Under the pieces are notes generated by a model. It saw only the letters and a program-made list of their open reading frames with translations. It did not search any database and was not told where the DNA came from. A stretch of DNA of 29,916 nt, taken from Pseudomonadota bacterium. GTDB lineage: Bacteria > SAR324 > XYD2-FULL-50-16 > JAHJRI01. Below are positions 15,651-24,562 of the stretch, in pieces; position 1 is the stretch's first letter; the number at the start of each line of letters is the position of its first letter. Both the position numbers and the translations under genes were made by a program. The DNA lies in the NCBI GenBank assembly GCA_022360105.1, contig JAKSDL010000899.1, forward strand, positions 1-29,916. The letters are read 5' to 3'.

Positions 15651-16802
15651 ATGAAAAAGATGTTGGTAAAATTCTTAGGAATGCTGTTGGTAGTAAGTTT
15701 GGCAGCTGCACCGGTTTATGGTGCAAAACGTGAAAAATTCGGCTTTGATCCGCGGCATAAGGAAGCCAAACGTGTAAAATTCAAGACTTCAAACAAAAAG
15801 ATTCGCTGGAAAATGGTTATGCCATGGACAAAGGGGCTTCTTTTCTACGATGTGGCTGTGCATTTCGCTGACAGTGTTCGATTAGCTTCCGCTGGTCGCT
15901 TGGATATCAAACCTTTTTCTGCTGGTGAATTGGTTCCTGCACTGCAATCGTTTGACGCAGTGAGCAAGGGTTCTGCTCAGGTAGGTCATGACTGGCCCGG
16001 ATACTGGAAAGGTAAGAATGAGGCTTTTGTTGCCTTTGCTTCCGTTCCTTTTGGTTTGGATGCTGAAGGGTACAACATCTGGTTGTATGAAAAAGGCGGG
16101 ATGAAAATGATGCAGGATCTGTATGGCAAGTTTAACTTGTTTGCGCTTCCAGGTGGCCAGATGGGTCAGGAAATGGGATTGTTTTCAAATAAGCGAGCTA
16201 CCAAAATGCAGGATTTCAAAGGGATGCGACTGAGAACTCCTGGTTGGTACATGGATATTATGAACAACCTGGGTGCTTCAGTGACTCCACTACCAGGTGG
16301 TGAGGTCTATCTTGCATTGGAAAGGGGTGTGATCGATGCAGCAGAATTCTCATCTCCCGCAATTAACTATCCAATGGGATTCGATGAAATCACAAAGTAT
16401 GCGATTCAACCTGGTGTTCACCAGCCTGGAATCCAGTGTGCTCTTTTCTTCAACAAGGATGCGTATAATAAGCTTCCGGAAGATCTGAAGTGGATTGTAG
16501 ATATTGCTGCTAAGGAAACCCAACTTTGGAGTTACAATTGGATTAACGCCTTGAATGCAGAAGCCATCAAGAGATTCAGCAAGAAAGTTGAGATCGTGAA
16601 GATGGACAAAGAAACAATGATTAGTTTTAGAAAGACCACTAAGACGTATTTGGAGTCGGTAAAGGCCAAGTATCCGGAAGTGAAGAAGGTTCTGGATTCA
16701 CAAGAAGCTTTTATCGAAGAATTTGCCACCTGGAGAGAAGCAAGAAGCGGTGCTACTCCATGGCCATATGAAACATACATCAGTGGTAAGGTAACAGAAT
16801 AG
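15651..16802 (+). CDS. dctP: TRAP transporter periplasmic solute-binding protein (DctP/TakP-like)
   Basis: 383 residues. Signal peptide MKKMLVKFLGMLLVVSLAAA with likely cleavage after VYG. The mature protein has family signatures: GRLDIKPFSAGELVP (82-96), LFALPGGQMGQEMG (163-176), GMRLRTPGWY (191-200, R195 expected to bind the substrate carboxylate), LPGGEVYLALERGVIDAAEF (214-233, E232 in the conserved D-A-x-E position). These place it with the TakP/lactate-type 2-oxo- and 2-hydroxy-acid binders rather than the C4-dicarboxylate DctP group. Start ATG 15651 has AAGGAG 9 bases upstream. With lutABC and glcDF downstream, lactate is the most likely ligand, but this is inferred from context. Confidence 0.92.
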   Translation: MKKMLVKFLGMLLVVSLAAAPVYGAKREKFGFDPRHKEAKRVKFKTSNKKIRWKMVMPWTKGLLFYDVAVHFADSVRLASAGRLDIKPFSAGELVPALQSFDAVSKGSAQVGHDWPGYWKGKNEAFVAFASVPFGLDAEGYNIWLYEKGGMKMMQDLYGKFNLFALPGGQMGQEMGLFSNKRATKMQDFKGMRLRTPGWYMDIMNNLGASVTPLPGGEVYLALERGVIDAAEFSSPAINYPMGFDEITKYAIQPGVHQPGIQCALFFNKDAYNKLPEDLKWIVDIAAKETQLWSYNWINALNAEAIKRFSKKVEIVKMDKETMISFRKTTKTYLESVKAKYPEVKKVLDSQEAFIEEFATWREARSGATPWPYETYISGKVTE

Positions 16803-16812
16803 CTTAATTTTC

Positions 16813-16845
16813 CCGGCACCAGACTGATGCGATTTTTGGTGCCGG
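16813..16845 (+). repeat. Intercistronic hairpin between dctP and dctQ
   Basis: Perfect 9-base arms CCGGCACCA (16813-16821) and TGGTGCCGG (16837-16845) with a 15-base loop, 11 bases after the dctP stop. Such hairpins after binding-protein genes often protect the upstream mRNA or attenuate transcription, so that more binding protein than permease is made. Confidence 0.6.
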
Positions 16846-16861
16846 CATCCAAGGGAATGAA

Positions 16862-17371
16862 ATGTTCGAATTAATTGCCAACGGAATCGACAAGTTTAAT
16901 ACAAAAATGGGGGAGACTACCTCTTTACTTGCAATCCCTCTCCTACTTGTCGTTATCTACGAAGTATTTATGCGGTATGTTTTCAACACTCCAACCGTTT
17001 GGGGTTTTGAAATGACGGCCTTCTTATACGGAATCCACTATATGTTCGGTATAGCGTATACGGATGTAACCAAAGGGCATGTGAGGGTGGATATTTTTGT
17101 TTCCCGCTTGTCTCCAAAAAACCAAGCGATTGTCAATTTTATCACCACCTTCTTTTTCTTTTTGCCAGTATTTATTTGTCTGGTTATTTGGACCTCCAGC
17201 TTTGCTTATACTTCGTTTATCGAAGCGGAAAGGAATTCCACCAGTTGGGCGCCACTTATCTGGCCTTACAAGATTATCATGGCGTTAACGGTCGTGTTCG
17301 CACTTTTACAAGGATTATCCAATCTGATCAGGGAGATCCAGGTCTTAAGGAAAGAATTGAAATCCAAATAA
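16862..17371 (+). CDS. dctQ: TRAP transporter small permease (DctQ type)
   Basis: 169 residues with four predicted membrane helices, the standard DctQ topology. Family traits include LLVVIYEVFMRYVFNTPTVW (about 27-46), where 'E..RY.F..P..W' is the classic DctQ motif, then a TDVTKGHVRVDIF segment (about 63-75) and a final helix preceded by SWAPLIWPYKI. Start ATG 16862 follows AAGGGA by about 6 bases. It forms the inner-membrane complex with the large permease; 10 bases separate the two genes. Confidence 0.92.
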   Translation: MFELIANGIDKFNTKMGETTSLLAIPLLLVVIYEVFMRYVFNTPTVWGFEMTAFLYGIHYMFGIAYTDVTKGHVRVDIFVSRLSPKNQAIVNFITTFFFFLPVFICLVIWTSSFAYTSFIEAERNSTSWAPLIWPYKIIMALTVVFALLQGLSNLIREIQVLRKELKSK

Positions 17372-17381
17372 GAAGGTAAAT

Positions 17382-18728
17382 ATGAGTCCAGAATTATTAA
17401 CAGTGGCCATGTTTGCCACGCTTATTTTAGCAATTACACTGGGGCATCCATTAGCCTATACACTTGCGGCGATTGCAACCTTGTTTGGTTTAATCGACAA
17501 CGGTTTTAATTTGGCAGCCCTATTTGATATGTTTGCCAACAACATGTGGGGATTGATGAACAACTATGTGTTGGTGGCGATACCATTGTTTATCCTGATG
17601 GCCCAGCTGCTGGATCGATCCAAGGTCTCCGATTCCCTGTTCGAAGCTTTATATGTTGTACTGGGATCGATCAGGGGAGGATTAGGTCTTGCAGTGGTCG
17701 TTGTTTGTACCGTGTTTGCAGCAACAACAGGAATTATCGGAGCTTCGGTTGTTGCAATGGGCCTGCTGGCGACACCGGCATTGCTCAGAAAAGGATATCA
17801 GAAAGAATTGACCAGTGGAATTATCTGTGCGGCCGGAACACTTGGTATTTTAATTCCGCCTAGTATTATGATGGTTGTTTTTGGCGGATTGACAGGAATG
17901 AAAGAGACGTCGGTAGGAAATTTATTTGCAGGGGCCATTTTCCCGGGGTTAGTTTTAGCATCGCTCTACTTCGCTTATATATTGATTAGATGCAGAATCA
18001 ACCCTGAACTCGGTCCACCGATCTCAAAAGAGGAAGCCTCCACATACTCAGCCAGTCAGAAACTTGCGATGACAGCAAAATCACTGGTTCCTCCTTTAGC
18101 CCTGATTCTGGCGGTTATGGGAACCATTTTAGCTGGTGTGGCAACACCAACCGAAGCAGCAGGTCTGGGTGCAACAGGGGCTTTGATACTTGCCTTTTTT
18201 AATAAAAAGCTGAATTGGACCGTTTTAAAAGAATCCTGCTGGGCAACATTAAAGACCACTTCAATGGTGATGATGCTATTCATCGGAGGTAAATTTTTCA
18301 GCACCGTCTTTTTGAGCGCTGGTGGCGGCGATGTGGTAGCTGACTTGTTAATCGGTAGTGGTATGAATCGCTGGTTGGTATTGCTTATTATGATGTTCAT
18401 TGTGTTCATCATGGGTATGTTCATCGACTGGGCAGCCATCTTGCTGGTTACCGTACCAATTTTCATGCCGATCGCCATGGAGTTGGAATTTAATCCACTT
18501 TGGTTTGCCATGCTGTTGTGTGTGAATCTGCAAACATCATTCTTAACGCCTCCATTTGGTTACGCTTTGTTTTATTTCAAAGGAGTAGCACCACCGGAAT
18601 ATACGATGTCACACATTTATCGGGGTATTTTACCGTTTGTGGCATTACAGGTAATAGCAATTGCGATTATTACCATGTTTCCAAGCATAGTTACATGGCT
18701 ACCTGAACTCTTCTTCGGGGCCATATAA
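17382..18728 (+). CDS. dctM: TRAP transporter large permease (DctM type)
   Basis: 448 residues, highly hydrophobic, about 12 membrane helices, the usual DctM size. Diagnostic stretches are GILIPPSIMMVVFG, GVATPTEAAGLGATGAL, and MFIDWAAILLVTVPIFMP; the last resembles the version found with TakP-type binding proteins. It carries out Na+-coupled translocation of the substrate delivered by DctP. SD AAGAAGG precedes ATG 17382. After the stop the mRNA would fold into two hairpins (18736-18788, 18853-18884) before lutA. Confidence 0.93.
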   Translation: MSPELLTVAMFATLILAITLGHPLAYTLAAIATLFGLIDNGFNLAALFDMFANNMWGLMNNYVLVAIPLFILMAQLLDRSKVSDSLFEALYVVLGSIRGGLGLAVVVVCTVFAATTGIIGASVVAMGLLATPALLRKGYQKELTSGIICAAGTLGILIPPSIMMVVFGGLTGMKETSVGNLFAGAIFPGLVLASLYFAYILIRCRINPELGPPISKEEASTYSASQKLAMTAKSLVPPLALILAVMGTILAGVATPTEAAGLGATGALILAFFNKKLNWTVLKESCWATLKTTSMVMMLFIGGKFFSTVFLSAGGGDVVADLLIGSGMNRWLVLLIMMFIVFIMGMFIDWAAILLVTVPIFMPIAMELEFNPLWFAMLLCVNLQTSFLTPPFGYALFYFKGVAPPEYTMSHIYRGILPFVALQVIAIAIITMFPSIVTWLPELFFGAI

Positions 18729-18735
18729 TAACAAA

Positions 18736-18788
18736 CCAGGTAAAAAACGAGCTTAGCGTGATCTTGCAGTTCTAAGAAGATTACCTGG
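18736..18788 (+). repeat. Long-range hairpin after dctM
   Basis: CCAGGTAA (18736-18743) pairs perfectly with TTACCTGG (18781-18788). Inside it CTTAG (18752-18756) pairs with CTAAG (18772-18776), giving a two-tier stem-loop starting 7 bases after the dctM stop. No U-tract follows. Confidence 0.5.
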
Positions 18789-18840
18789 CTGAACGTTTCT
18801 TGGACAAGGTTGTTAAATCGATGGCGCGTTCCATTCCCTT

Positions 18841-18895
18841 GGAACCGGGGAACCGGGAGGAAAGGTTTATGAGTTTCCTCCCGGATCTCTGTTCC
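18841..18895 (+). terminator. Strong hairpin between dctM and lutA (attenuator or partial terminator)
   Basis: Inner arms CCGGGAGGAAA (18853-18863) and TTTCCTCCCGG (18874-18884) are 11 bases and perfect, with a 10-base loop. An outer pair GGAAC (18841-18845)/GTTCC (18891-18895) extends it. The left side contains the tandem 8-mer GGAACCGG twice (18841-18856). No U-run follows, so it could partly terminate, pause, or cut and stabilise the TRAP mRNA away from the lut mRNA. It lies in the 293-base gap before lutA, in which I see no gene and no clear promoter. Confidence 0.5.
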
Positions 18896-19021
18896 TTGGG
18901 AAAATCGGGTGTAAAAGAAGTTCAAAACAGGGACGCGGTTTTCTTTCTATTCCATTTCCTTATAGCAGGTATCCGGTATCACCTGTTTGTTAAGCCTTTT
19001 TTCAAACCTATTGAGTAACTC

Positions 19022-19768
19022 ATGCGACAATATCCAGCAAAACCGGAAAAGGTTTATTTATTTGGCACCTGCATCATTAACGATGTCTATCCGGAAACAG
19101 GCATTTCAACAATTCGCCTGTTACGGAAAGAAGGAGTAAAGGTTGTTTTTCCACAATCTCAATCGTGTTGTGGACAACCCGCCTATAATTCCGGTTTTCC
19201 GGACCAGGCTAAGATTGTGGCGCGCCAGCAATTACGATCATTTCCCAAGGAATATCCCATCGTTGTGCCTTCAGGTTCATGTGCGGGAATGATGAAACAT
19301 CATTATTCCGAATTGTTTGCAAACGAACCGGATCGAGGAGAAGCATTGGCTTTTTCAGCGAGAATATACGAATTGACAGAGTTTTTGGTGCACGTCCTGA
19401 AAATCGAACTTGAAGACAAAGGAGATCCTATCGATGTTACATGGCATTCATCCTGTCATGCTGCCAGGGAGATGAAAATTATTGAGGATTCCAAATATCT
19501 GCTAAAACAATTATCAAACGTCAATTTGATTGATCTTGACAATGAACATCAATGTTGCGGTTTTGGGGGAACCTTTTCGATAAAACAGCCCGAGATATCA
19601 GCTGCCATGGTGAAAGATAAAGTCGATGCTATTCGGAACAGTGGAGCACGTCGGGTCATTGCCGGGGATTGCGGCTGTCTGGTCAATATTACCGGAGCCA
19701 TGGAATATCAGAATGTTCCCATTCAAGGAACACACATTGCCGACTTCATTTGGGAGCGTATTCAATGA
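19022..19768 (+). CDS. lutA: Lactate utilisation protein A (LutA/LldE family)
   Basis: 248 residues, the LutA length. It has two cysteine-rich CCG domains: SCCGQPAYNSG (C49-C50) with GTC (C17) and GSCAG (C87); then SCHAARE (C145), QCCGFGGTFS (C178-C179) and GDCGCL (C217, C219). Each CCG domain is expected to hold a cubane-type iron-sulphur cluster, as in heterodisulfide reductase HdrB. LutA, LutB and LutC together oxidise L-lactate to pyruvate, passing electrons on to the quinone pool. Its stop TGA overlaps the ATG of lutB. ATG 19022 has only a weak SD (GAG 7 bases before), which fits modest expression or coupling to the upstream hairpin region. Confidence 0.92.
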   Translation: MRQYPAKPEKVYLFGTCIINDVYPETGISTIRLLRKEGVKVVFPQSQSCCGQPAYNSGFPDQAKIVARQQLRSFPKEYPIVVPSGSCAGMMKHHYSELFANEPDRGEALAFSARIYELTEFLVHVLKIELEDKGDPIDVTWHSSCHAAREMKIIEDSKYLLKQLSNVNLIDLDNEHQCCGFGGTFSIKQPEISAAMVKDKVDAIRNSGARRVIAGDCGCLVNITGAMEYQNVPIQGTHIADFIWERIQ

Positions 19769-21186
19769 AAGCCAAGTCGTTTAATTTCCAGAAAAATGTA
19801 GTTGACGCCCTGGAAGACGGCCAATTGCGCGGTAACCTCAAGTTTGCCATGGATACCATGACGCAAAAGCGCAAGGCTGTATTTGATGATCAGGATAGAT
19901 TACAGGGGTTGCGTGATCTCGGCACTTCAATTCGAAGCCGCTCTCTGGCAAATCTGCCTGATCTTCTTGAAAAGCTTGAACAAAAATGCCTGGCTAACGG
20001 GATTAAGGTTCATTGGGCTGAAACGGTGGCGGATGCAAACAATATCGTGTTGGATATTCTAAAACAGCACAATGCCACCAAGGTTGCCAAAGGCAAATCC
20101 ATGGTCTCGGAAGAGATGCATTTGAATAACTTCCTGAAGGAAAACGGTATCGATCCACTGGAAACAGATTTGGGGGAATTTATCATCCAACTGGCAGGAG
20201 AAACCCCTTCTCATATCATTGTTCCGGCGATTCACAAAAACAAGTCCGAAATAGCGGACTTGTTTCACAAGCACATACCCGACACCCCATATACGGAAAA
20301 TGTTGAAGAATTAAATGCTATTGCCCGAAAAACCTTAAGACAAAAATTTTACGAAGCTGAAGTAGGTATCAGCGGAGTCAATTTGGCAGTGGCGGAAACC
20401 GGGACGCTTTGTTTGGTGGAAAATGAGGGGAACGGCAGAATGTGCACAACTCTACCACCAGTGCACATCGCCTTAATGGGGGTGGAAAAAGTCGTAGAAA
20501 AGCTAAACGATGTTCCTCCTTTATTGGAATTGCTGACCGGTTCGGCTACCGGACAGAAAATGACCACCTATTTCAACTTTATCACATCCCCCCGAAAACC
20601 GGGTGAAAAGGATGGGCCAAAAGAAGTTCACTTGGTTTTACTGGACAACGGACGCACCAACATTCTGGCTGATCCGGAATTGCGACAAACCCTGAAATGT
20701 ATTCGCTGTGGAACATGCCTTAACCATTGCCCGGTTTACACAAGAATTGGCGGCCACGCCTTTGGTTTTGTTTATCCCGGTCCGATAGGAACAATTCTTA
20801 CTCCACAGATGGAAGGCCTGGATAAAACCCAGGGCATTCCTGATGCTTCCAGTTTATGTAACGCCTGCGAGGAGGTTTGTCCTGTCAAAATCCCCATACC
20901 TGCCTTGATACGGAGAATTCGAAACGAGGGCAAAGCGTCCAAAGGGGCCGTCAAGGGATATGGTAGCAAACGAAGTTTAATGGAGACCGCTGCCTGGAAA
21001 GGATGGGCTTTGGTTAATACACACCCATTGATTAACAAACTAGGAGGAAAAGCTATCCGCTTGTTTGGTTCTGAGCTTCCAAACGCAGGGCCGGTAAAAA
21101 AATGGTCCGGGGTCAGGACTGTTCCACGATTATCTAAAAAAACACTTCAGGAACTTGTAAAGAACGAAGGTGTTGAAAATGAATGA
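19765..21186 (+). CDS. lutB: Lactate utilisation iron-sulphur protein B (LutB/LldF family)
   Basis: 473 residues from ATG 19765, which overlaps the lutA stop (ATGA); the frame is open further upstream but those codons lie inside lutA and are not expected to be used. An N-terminal LUD domain includes VSEEMHLNNFL and the glycine-rich AVAETGTLCLVENEGNGRM. It is followed by two iron-sulphur motifs: C312-x2-C315-x2-C318-x3-C322P and C365-x2-C368-x3-C372P with VKIPIP. The C-terminus has the MTTYFNFITSPRK..GPKEVHLVLLDNGR segment that is standard in LutB. It is the electron-transfer core of the LutABC L-lactate dehydrogenase. It overlaps the start of lutC by eight bases. Confidence 0.94.
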   Translation: MKAKSFNFQKNVVDALEDGQLRGNLKFAMDTMTQKRKAVFDDQDRLQGLRDLGTSIRSRSLANLPDLLEKLEQKCLANGIKVHWAETVADANNIVLDILKQHNATKVAKGKSMVSEEMHLNNFLKENGIDPLETDLGEFIIQLAGETPSHIIVPAIHKNKSEIADLFHKHIPDTPYTENVEELNAIARKTLRQKFYEAEVGISGVNLAVAETGTLCLVENEGNGRMCTTLPPVHIALMGVEKVVEKLNDVPPLLELLTGSATGQKMTTYFNFITSPRKPGEKDGPKEVHLVLLDNGRTNILADPELRQTLKCIRCGTCLNHCPVYTRIGGHAFGFVYPGPIGTILTPQMEGLDKTQGIPDASSLCNACEEVCPVKIPIPALIRRIRNEGKASKGAVKGYGSKRSLMETAAWKGWALVNTHPLINKLGGKAIRLFGSELPNAGPVKKWSGVRTVPRLSKKTLQELVKNEGVENE

Positions 21187-21841
21187 ATCAGCCAAAGAGA
21201 AAATTCTGTTTACCATGCATTCCGCATTAAAACAGAAATCACCAGATCTTAACGAACCTATGATGTTTCCCCTCCGCCATTGGTCACATGAGGAGAGGAT
21301 TGAAATCCTCCGGCAAAATCTGGAGTCTGTTCGCAGTGAGGTGTATGTCAGTAGCGAAGACGGCTGGCTAGCTACTTTATCTGACATCTTGAAGACCAAA
21401 CAGATCAAAACCTTGTTGTATTCCCCTGAAGTTGACATGGGCAAGGAGATAGAATCCACTTTGAAGGACCGGGATTCGATTGAAACGCAATTGGTACAAT
21501 ATGACGGACCAATTGAAGAATTCAAACCCAGGTTGTTTGAAATTGATGCAGCAATTACCACAACAAAGGGAGCCATAGCAGAAAATGGTGCCATAGTGCT
21601 TTGGCCGGATCAAAACGAACCCAGGTTAATGTCACTGGTGCCTCCTATACACATTGCAGTAGTAAAAGCTGCCACGATCAATGCGACATTTAATGAAGCT
21701 TTGGAAAGTGGAAAGTGGACCGAGGGAATGCCGACAAATATCGTGTTGACGTCCGGACCGTCGAAGACAGCTGATATTGAACTGGTACTGGCTTTTGGTG
21801 TCCACGGCCCCAAGGAACTCGTTGTAATTATAATTGATTAA
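21179..21841 (+). CDS. lutC: Lactate utilisation protein C (LutC/LldG, LUD domain)
   Basis: 220 residues from ATG 21179, overlapping the lutB stop. A GTG at 21170 is also in frame, but GAAGG lies 8 bases before the ATG and not at a proper distance from the GTG. The C-terminal LUD portion shows ITTTKGAIAENGAIVLW, LVPPIHIAVV and VLTSGPSKTADIELVLAFGVHGP, the last being the family signature. The N-terminus is helical. It is the third part of the L-lactate oxidising complex. Gap to the next gene 24 bases, so one operon. Confidence 0.92.
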   Translation: MNESAKEKILFTMHSALKQKSPDLNEPMMFPLRHWSHEERIEILRQNLESVRSEVYVSSEDGWLATLSDILKTKQIKTLLYSPEVDMGKEIESTLKDRDSIETQLVQYDGPIEEFKPRLFEIDAAITTTKGAIAENGAIVLWPDQNEPRLMSLVPPIHIAVVKAATINATFNEALESGKWTEGMPTNIVLTSGPSKTADIELVLAFGVHGPKELVVIIID

Positions 21842-21865
21842 TATTGTTAAGCCACTGGAGTGAAG

Positions 21866-23248
21866 ATGGTAGCAAAAAGTGTAGTGAAACGTTTTAAAGA
21901 AATACTTGGCGAAGGTAATGTGCTGGAAGAGGAGGTCGATCGCTTTAATTATGCGTATGATGCTGCTGTATTGGAACCAAAAACACCTGCACTGGTGTTG
22001 AAACCATCACATCGGGATCAACTGGGTGAACTGGTAAAACTATGTAACGAAAACAATCTTCCCATTACAGTCAGAGGCGCAGGCACAAACCTTAGCGGGG
22101 GCACCATACCGGAACGAGAAGGAGTGGTGCTGCTGACTGGCGGATTGAATAAAATCCTGGAAATTAACGAAGAAGATATGTTTGCTGTCGTGGAGCCGGG
22201 AGTGGTTACCTCAAAACTGGCCGCAGAAGTAGCGAACAAAGGGCTGTTCTATCCACCGGATCCTGGCAGTCAAAGTGTTTCGACTATTGCCGGAAATGTG
22301 GCTGAAAATGCCGGGGGTCTCAGGGGATTAAAATACGGTGTGACTAAAGATTATCTGATGGGCCTTAGTTTTTATGATGTGGATGGAAATCTGATCAAAA
22401 CCGGCTCAAGAACAGTAAAATGTGTCACCGGTTACAATTTGACAGGGCTGATGGCAGCTTCGGAGGGAACCTTGGGCATATTCAAAGAGATCACTCTTAA
22501 GCTGATTCCACCTCCGCAAACCTCAAAAGCGATGATGGCAATCTACGATTCTGTGGAAGGAGCAACTGAAACGGTAGCAGCAATCATAGCCAATAAGATT
22601 TTGCCTTGCACCCTGGAGTTTTTAGATAATTTCACTATCCGGGCGGTCGAAGATTTTGCCAAAGTCGGTCTGCCCCTGGATGCCAAAGCTCTTTTGCTGA
22701 TAGAAGTGGATGGCCATGAAGGGCAGGTCACGGAAGAATTTGAAAAGGTCCAGAAAATATGTAAAGCCAATGGGGCTGCCAAGATTCAGGTTGCCAAAGA
22801 TGAGGTGGAAAAAAACAAGGTATGGGAAGCCCGCCGTTCAGCACTTTCGGCCTTGGCACGTTTGAAGCCGACTCTTGTCCTTGAAGATGCTACGGTACCC
22901 AGGAGCAAGATTCCTCGCATGGTTAAAGGCATCGAAGATCTGGCCAAAAAACATGACCTGGCAATCGGAACGTTCGGGCATGCGGGAGATGGTAACCTGC
23001 ACCCAACTATACTGTGTGACAAGCGTAACGAAAAAGAATGGCATACTGTGGAACAGATGGTGGAGGAATTGTTTGAAATCGCTTTGGATTTGGGCGGTAC
23101 CTTATCAGGTGAACACGGTATTGGCATGGCAAAATCCGGTTTTCTTGCTAATGAAGTCGGGCAGGCATCCATCGATTATTCACGAAGAATGAAGTTGGCA
23201 TTGGATCCGAACAATATCCTGAACCCGGGCAAGATGATTGGAGGTTAG
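21866..23248 (+). CDS. glcD: FAD-linked oxidase, D-lactate dehydrogenase / glycolate oxidase GlcD-like
   Basis: 460 residues from ATG 21866, chosen because GGAG is 5 bases upstream; GTG at 21860 is in frame but overlaps that SD. The PCMH-type FAD domain has VRGAGTNLSGGTIP, DPGSQSVSTIAGNVAENAGG and GVTKDYLMGL. The C-terminal substrate domain ends with TFGHAGDGNLHPTI (metal- and substrate-binding His residues) and GGTLSGEHGIGMAK. These are the hallmarks of the GlcD/Dld group, which oxidises D-lactate or glycolate. Only one base separates it from the iron-sulphur partner. Together with LutABC it would let the cell use both lactate isomers. Glycolate cannot be excluded from sequence. Confidence 0.9.
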   Translation: MVAKSVVKRFKEILGEGNVLEEEVDRFNYAYDAAVLEPKTPALVLKPSHRDQLGELVKLCNENNLPITVRGAGTNLSGGTIPEREGVVLLTGGLNKILEINEEDMFAVVEPGVVTSKLAAEVANKGLFYPPDPGSQSVSTIAGNVAENAGGLRGLKYGVTKDYLMGLSFYDVDGNLIKTGSRTVKCVTGYNLTGLMAASEGTLGIFKEITLKLIPPPQTSKAMMAIYDSVEGATETVAAIIANKILPCTLEFLDNFTIRAVEDFAKVGLPLDAKALLLIEVDGHEGQVTEEFEKVQKICKANGAAKIQVAKDEVEKNKVWEARRSALSALARLKPTLVLEDATVPRSKIPRMVKGIEDLAKKHDLAIGTFGHAGDGNLHPTILCDKRNEKEWHTVEQMVEELFEIALDLGGTLSGEHGIGMAKSGFLANEVGQASIDYSRRMKLALDPNNILNPGKMIGG

Positions 23249-23249
23249 G

Positions 23250-24542
23250 ATGAAGGATCTGGAAAAACTGTCGTCCATGTTGGCAGAGATTGACGATCTG
23301 CTAAGCAATTGCATGAAGTGTGGGATGTGCCAGGCTGTGTGTCCGGTGTTCACGGAAACACAAAAAGAAAGCGATGTCACCAGGGGTAAAATCTACATGC
23401 TGGAAGGCCTGGCCAAAAATATGATAGCTGATGCCAAAGGAGTGAAACAACGTCTGGAAAAATGCCTGCTTTGTGGAACTTGCTCTGCGAACTGTCCAAG
23501 CGGGGTGAGTGCTGTCGAAATATTTATGTTGGCGCGCTCAATCCTCACCGAGTTTATTGGCTTGTCAGCAACGAAAAAAGCTATTTTCAGGGGGATGCTC
23601 TCCCACCCTAAACTGTTTGACGCGATTCTGGGGCTATCCAAAAGATTCCAGGGGGTTTTCATTAAACCGGCAAACCCGGAAATGGGGACCTATTGTTCCG
23701 CTGCTTTGTCATCGTTCATTGGAGAGCGACATTTTGTGCCTCTGGCAAAGCAATCGTTTTATGCAAAACAAAAAAAGTCCGAATTAACTTCGGCCAATGG
23801 CGAACACAAAGTACTGTTTTTCCCGGGATGTGTGGTCGACAAGGTCTATCCAAACATTGCTGAATCAGCGGTTGCTGTTCTGGAAAGTAACAATGCTTCA
23901 GTGTCAATACCGGAAATTCAGGCCTGCTGCGGTATTCCGGCGTTGGCTTCCGGTGATACCCGAACATTTGAAGCTTTGTTAAATCAGAATCTTAAAATGT
24001 TCCGGAACTCTGAAGCTGACTATTTATTGACTCCCTGCGCTACCTGTACTTCGACCATCAAAAAGGTCTGGCCAATGATGGCCAAGGATTTAAACCTGAA
24101 ATGCAGGGAAGAGGTAGATCAAATCGCTGAAAAAACCAAAGACATAAGTGAATTCATGGTGGACGTATTGAGAGCAACTCCTCCTGCTCTCTCCAATGGC
24201 AAGGGCTCACGGGTAACTTACCATGACCCTTGCCACCTTGGTAAATCTTTAAATGTTTATCAGCAACCCAGAGAATTATTGAAATCAATGGCTAATATGG
24301 AACTGGTTGAAATGCAGGAGGCAGATGTGTGTTGTGGCAACGGGGGTAGCTTTAATCTGCAGCATTATGAAACCTCCACGGCCATTGGTAATCGAAAATG
24401 CCAGAATATCAAAGCCACGGGGGCAGATGTTGTGGCCACATCATGCCCGGCCTGTATAATGCAACTTACGGATGTACTTTCACAAGACAAACAGGCTATT
24501 CCCGTGAAACATGTTATCGAGCTTTGGAACCAAGCATCTTAG
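23250..24542 (+). CDS. glcF: Iron-sulphur oxidoreductase subunit, GlcF-like
   Basis: 430 residues from ATG 23250, with GGAGG 5 bases upstream inside the end of glcD; an in-frame TTG at 23238 is less likely. Two 4Fe-4S motifs: C21-x2-C24-x2-C27-x3-C31P and C72-x2-C75-x2-C78-x3-C82P. Two CCG domains follow (ACCGIPAL, CATCTST; then DPCHLGKSL, VCCGNGGSFN, CPACIMQL). That layout is GlcF/HdrD-like and accepts electrons from the FAD subunit. It is followed by a large hairpin (24563-24632), so it probably ends the operon. Confidence 0.92.
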   Translation: MKDLEKLSSMLAEIDDLLSNCMKCGMCQAVCPVFTETQKESDVTRGKIYMLEGLAKNMIADAKGVKQRLEKCLLCGTCSANCPSGVSAVEIFMLARSILTEFIGLSATKKAIFRGMLSHPKLFDAILGLSKRFQGVFIKPANPEMGTYCSAALSSFIGERHFVPLAKQSFYAKQKKSELTSANGEHKVLFFPGCVVDKVYPNIAESAVAVLESNNASVSIPEIQACCGIPALASGDTRTFEALLNQNLKMFRNSEADYLLTPCATCTSTIKKVWPMMAKDLNLKCREEVDQIAEKTKDISEFMVDVLRATPPALSNGKGSRVTYHDPCHLGKSLNVYQQPRELLKSMANMELVEMQEADVCCGNGGSFNLQHYETSTAIGNRKCQNIKATGADVVATSCPACIMQLTDVLSQDKQAIPVKHVIELWNQAS

Positions 24543-24562
24543 AAAGTGTTTTTAAAAGAATC

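Noticed and set aside
18800..19018. 72-codon frame on the plus strand between dctM and lutA.
   Set aside because: It runs through the strong hairpin at 18853-18884, lacks an SD and has no family features.
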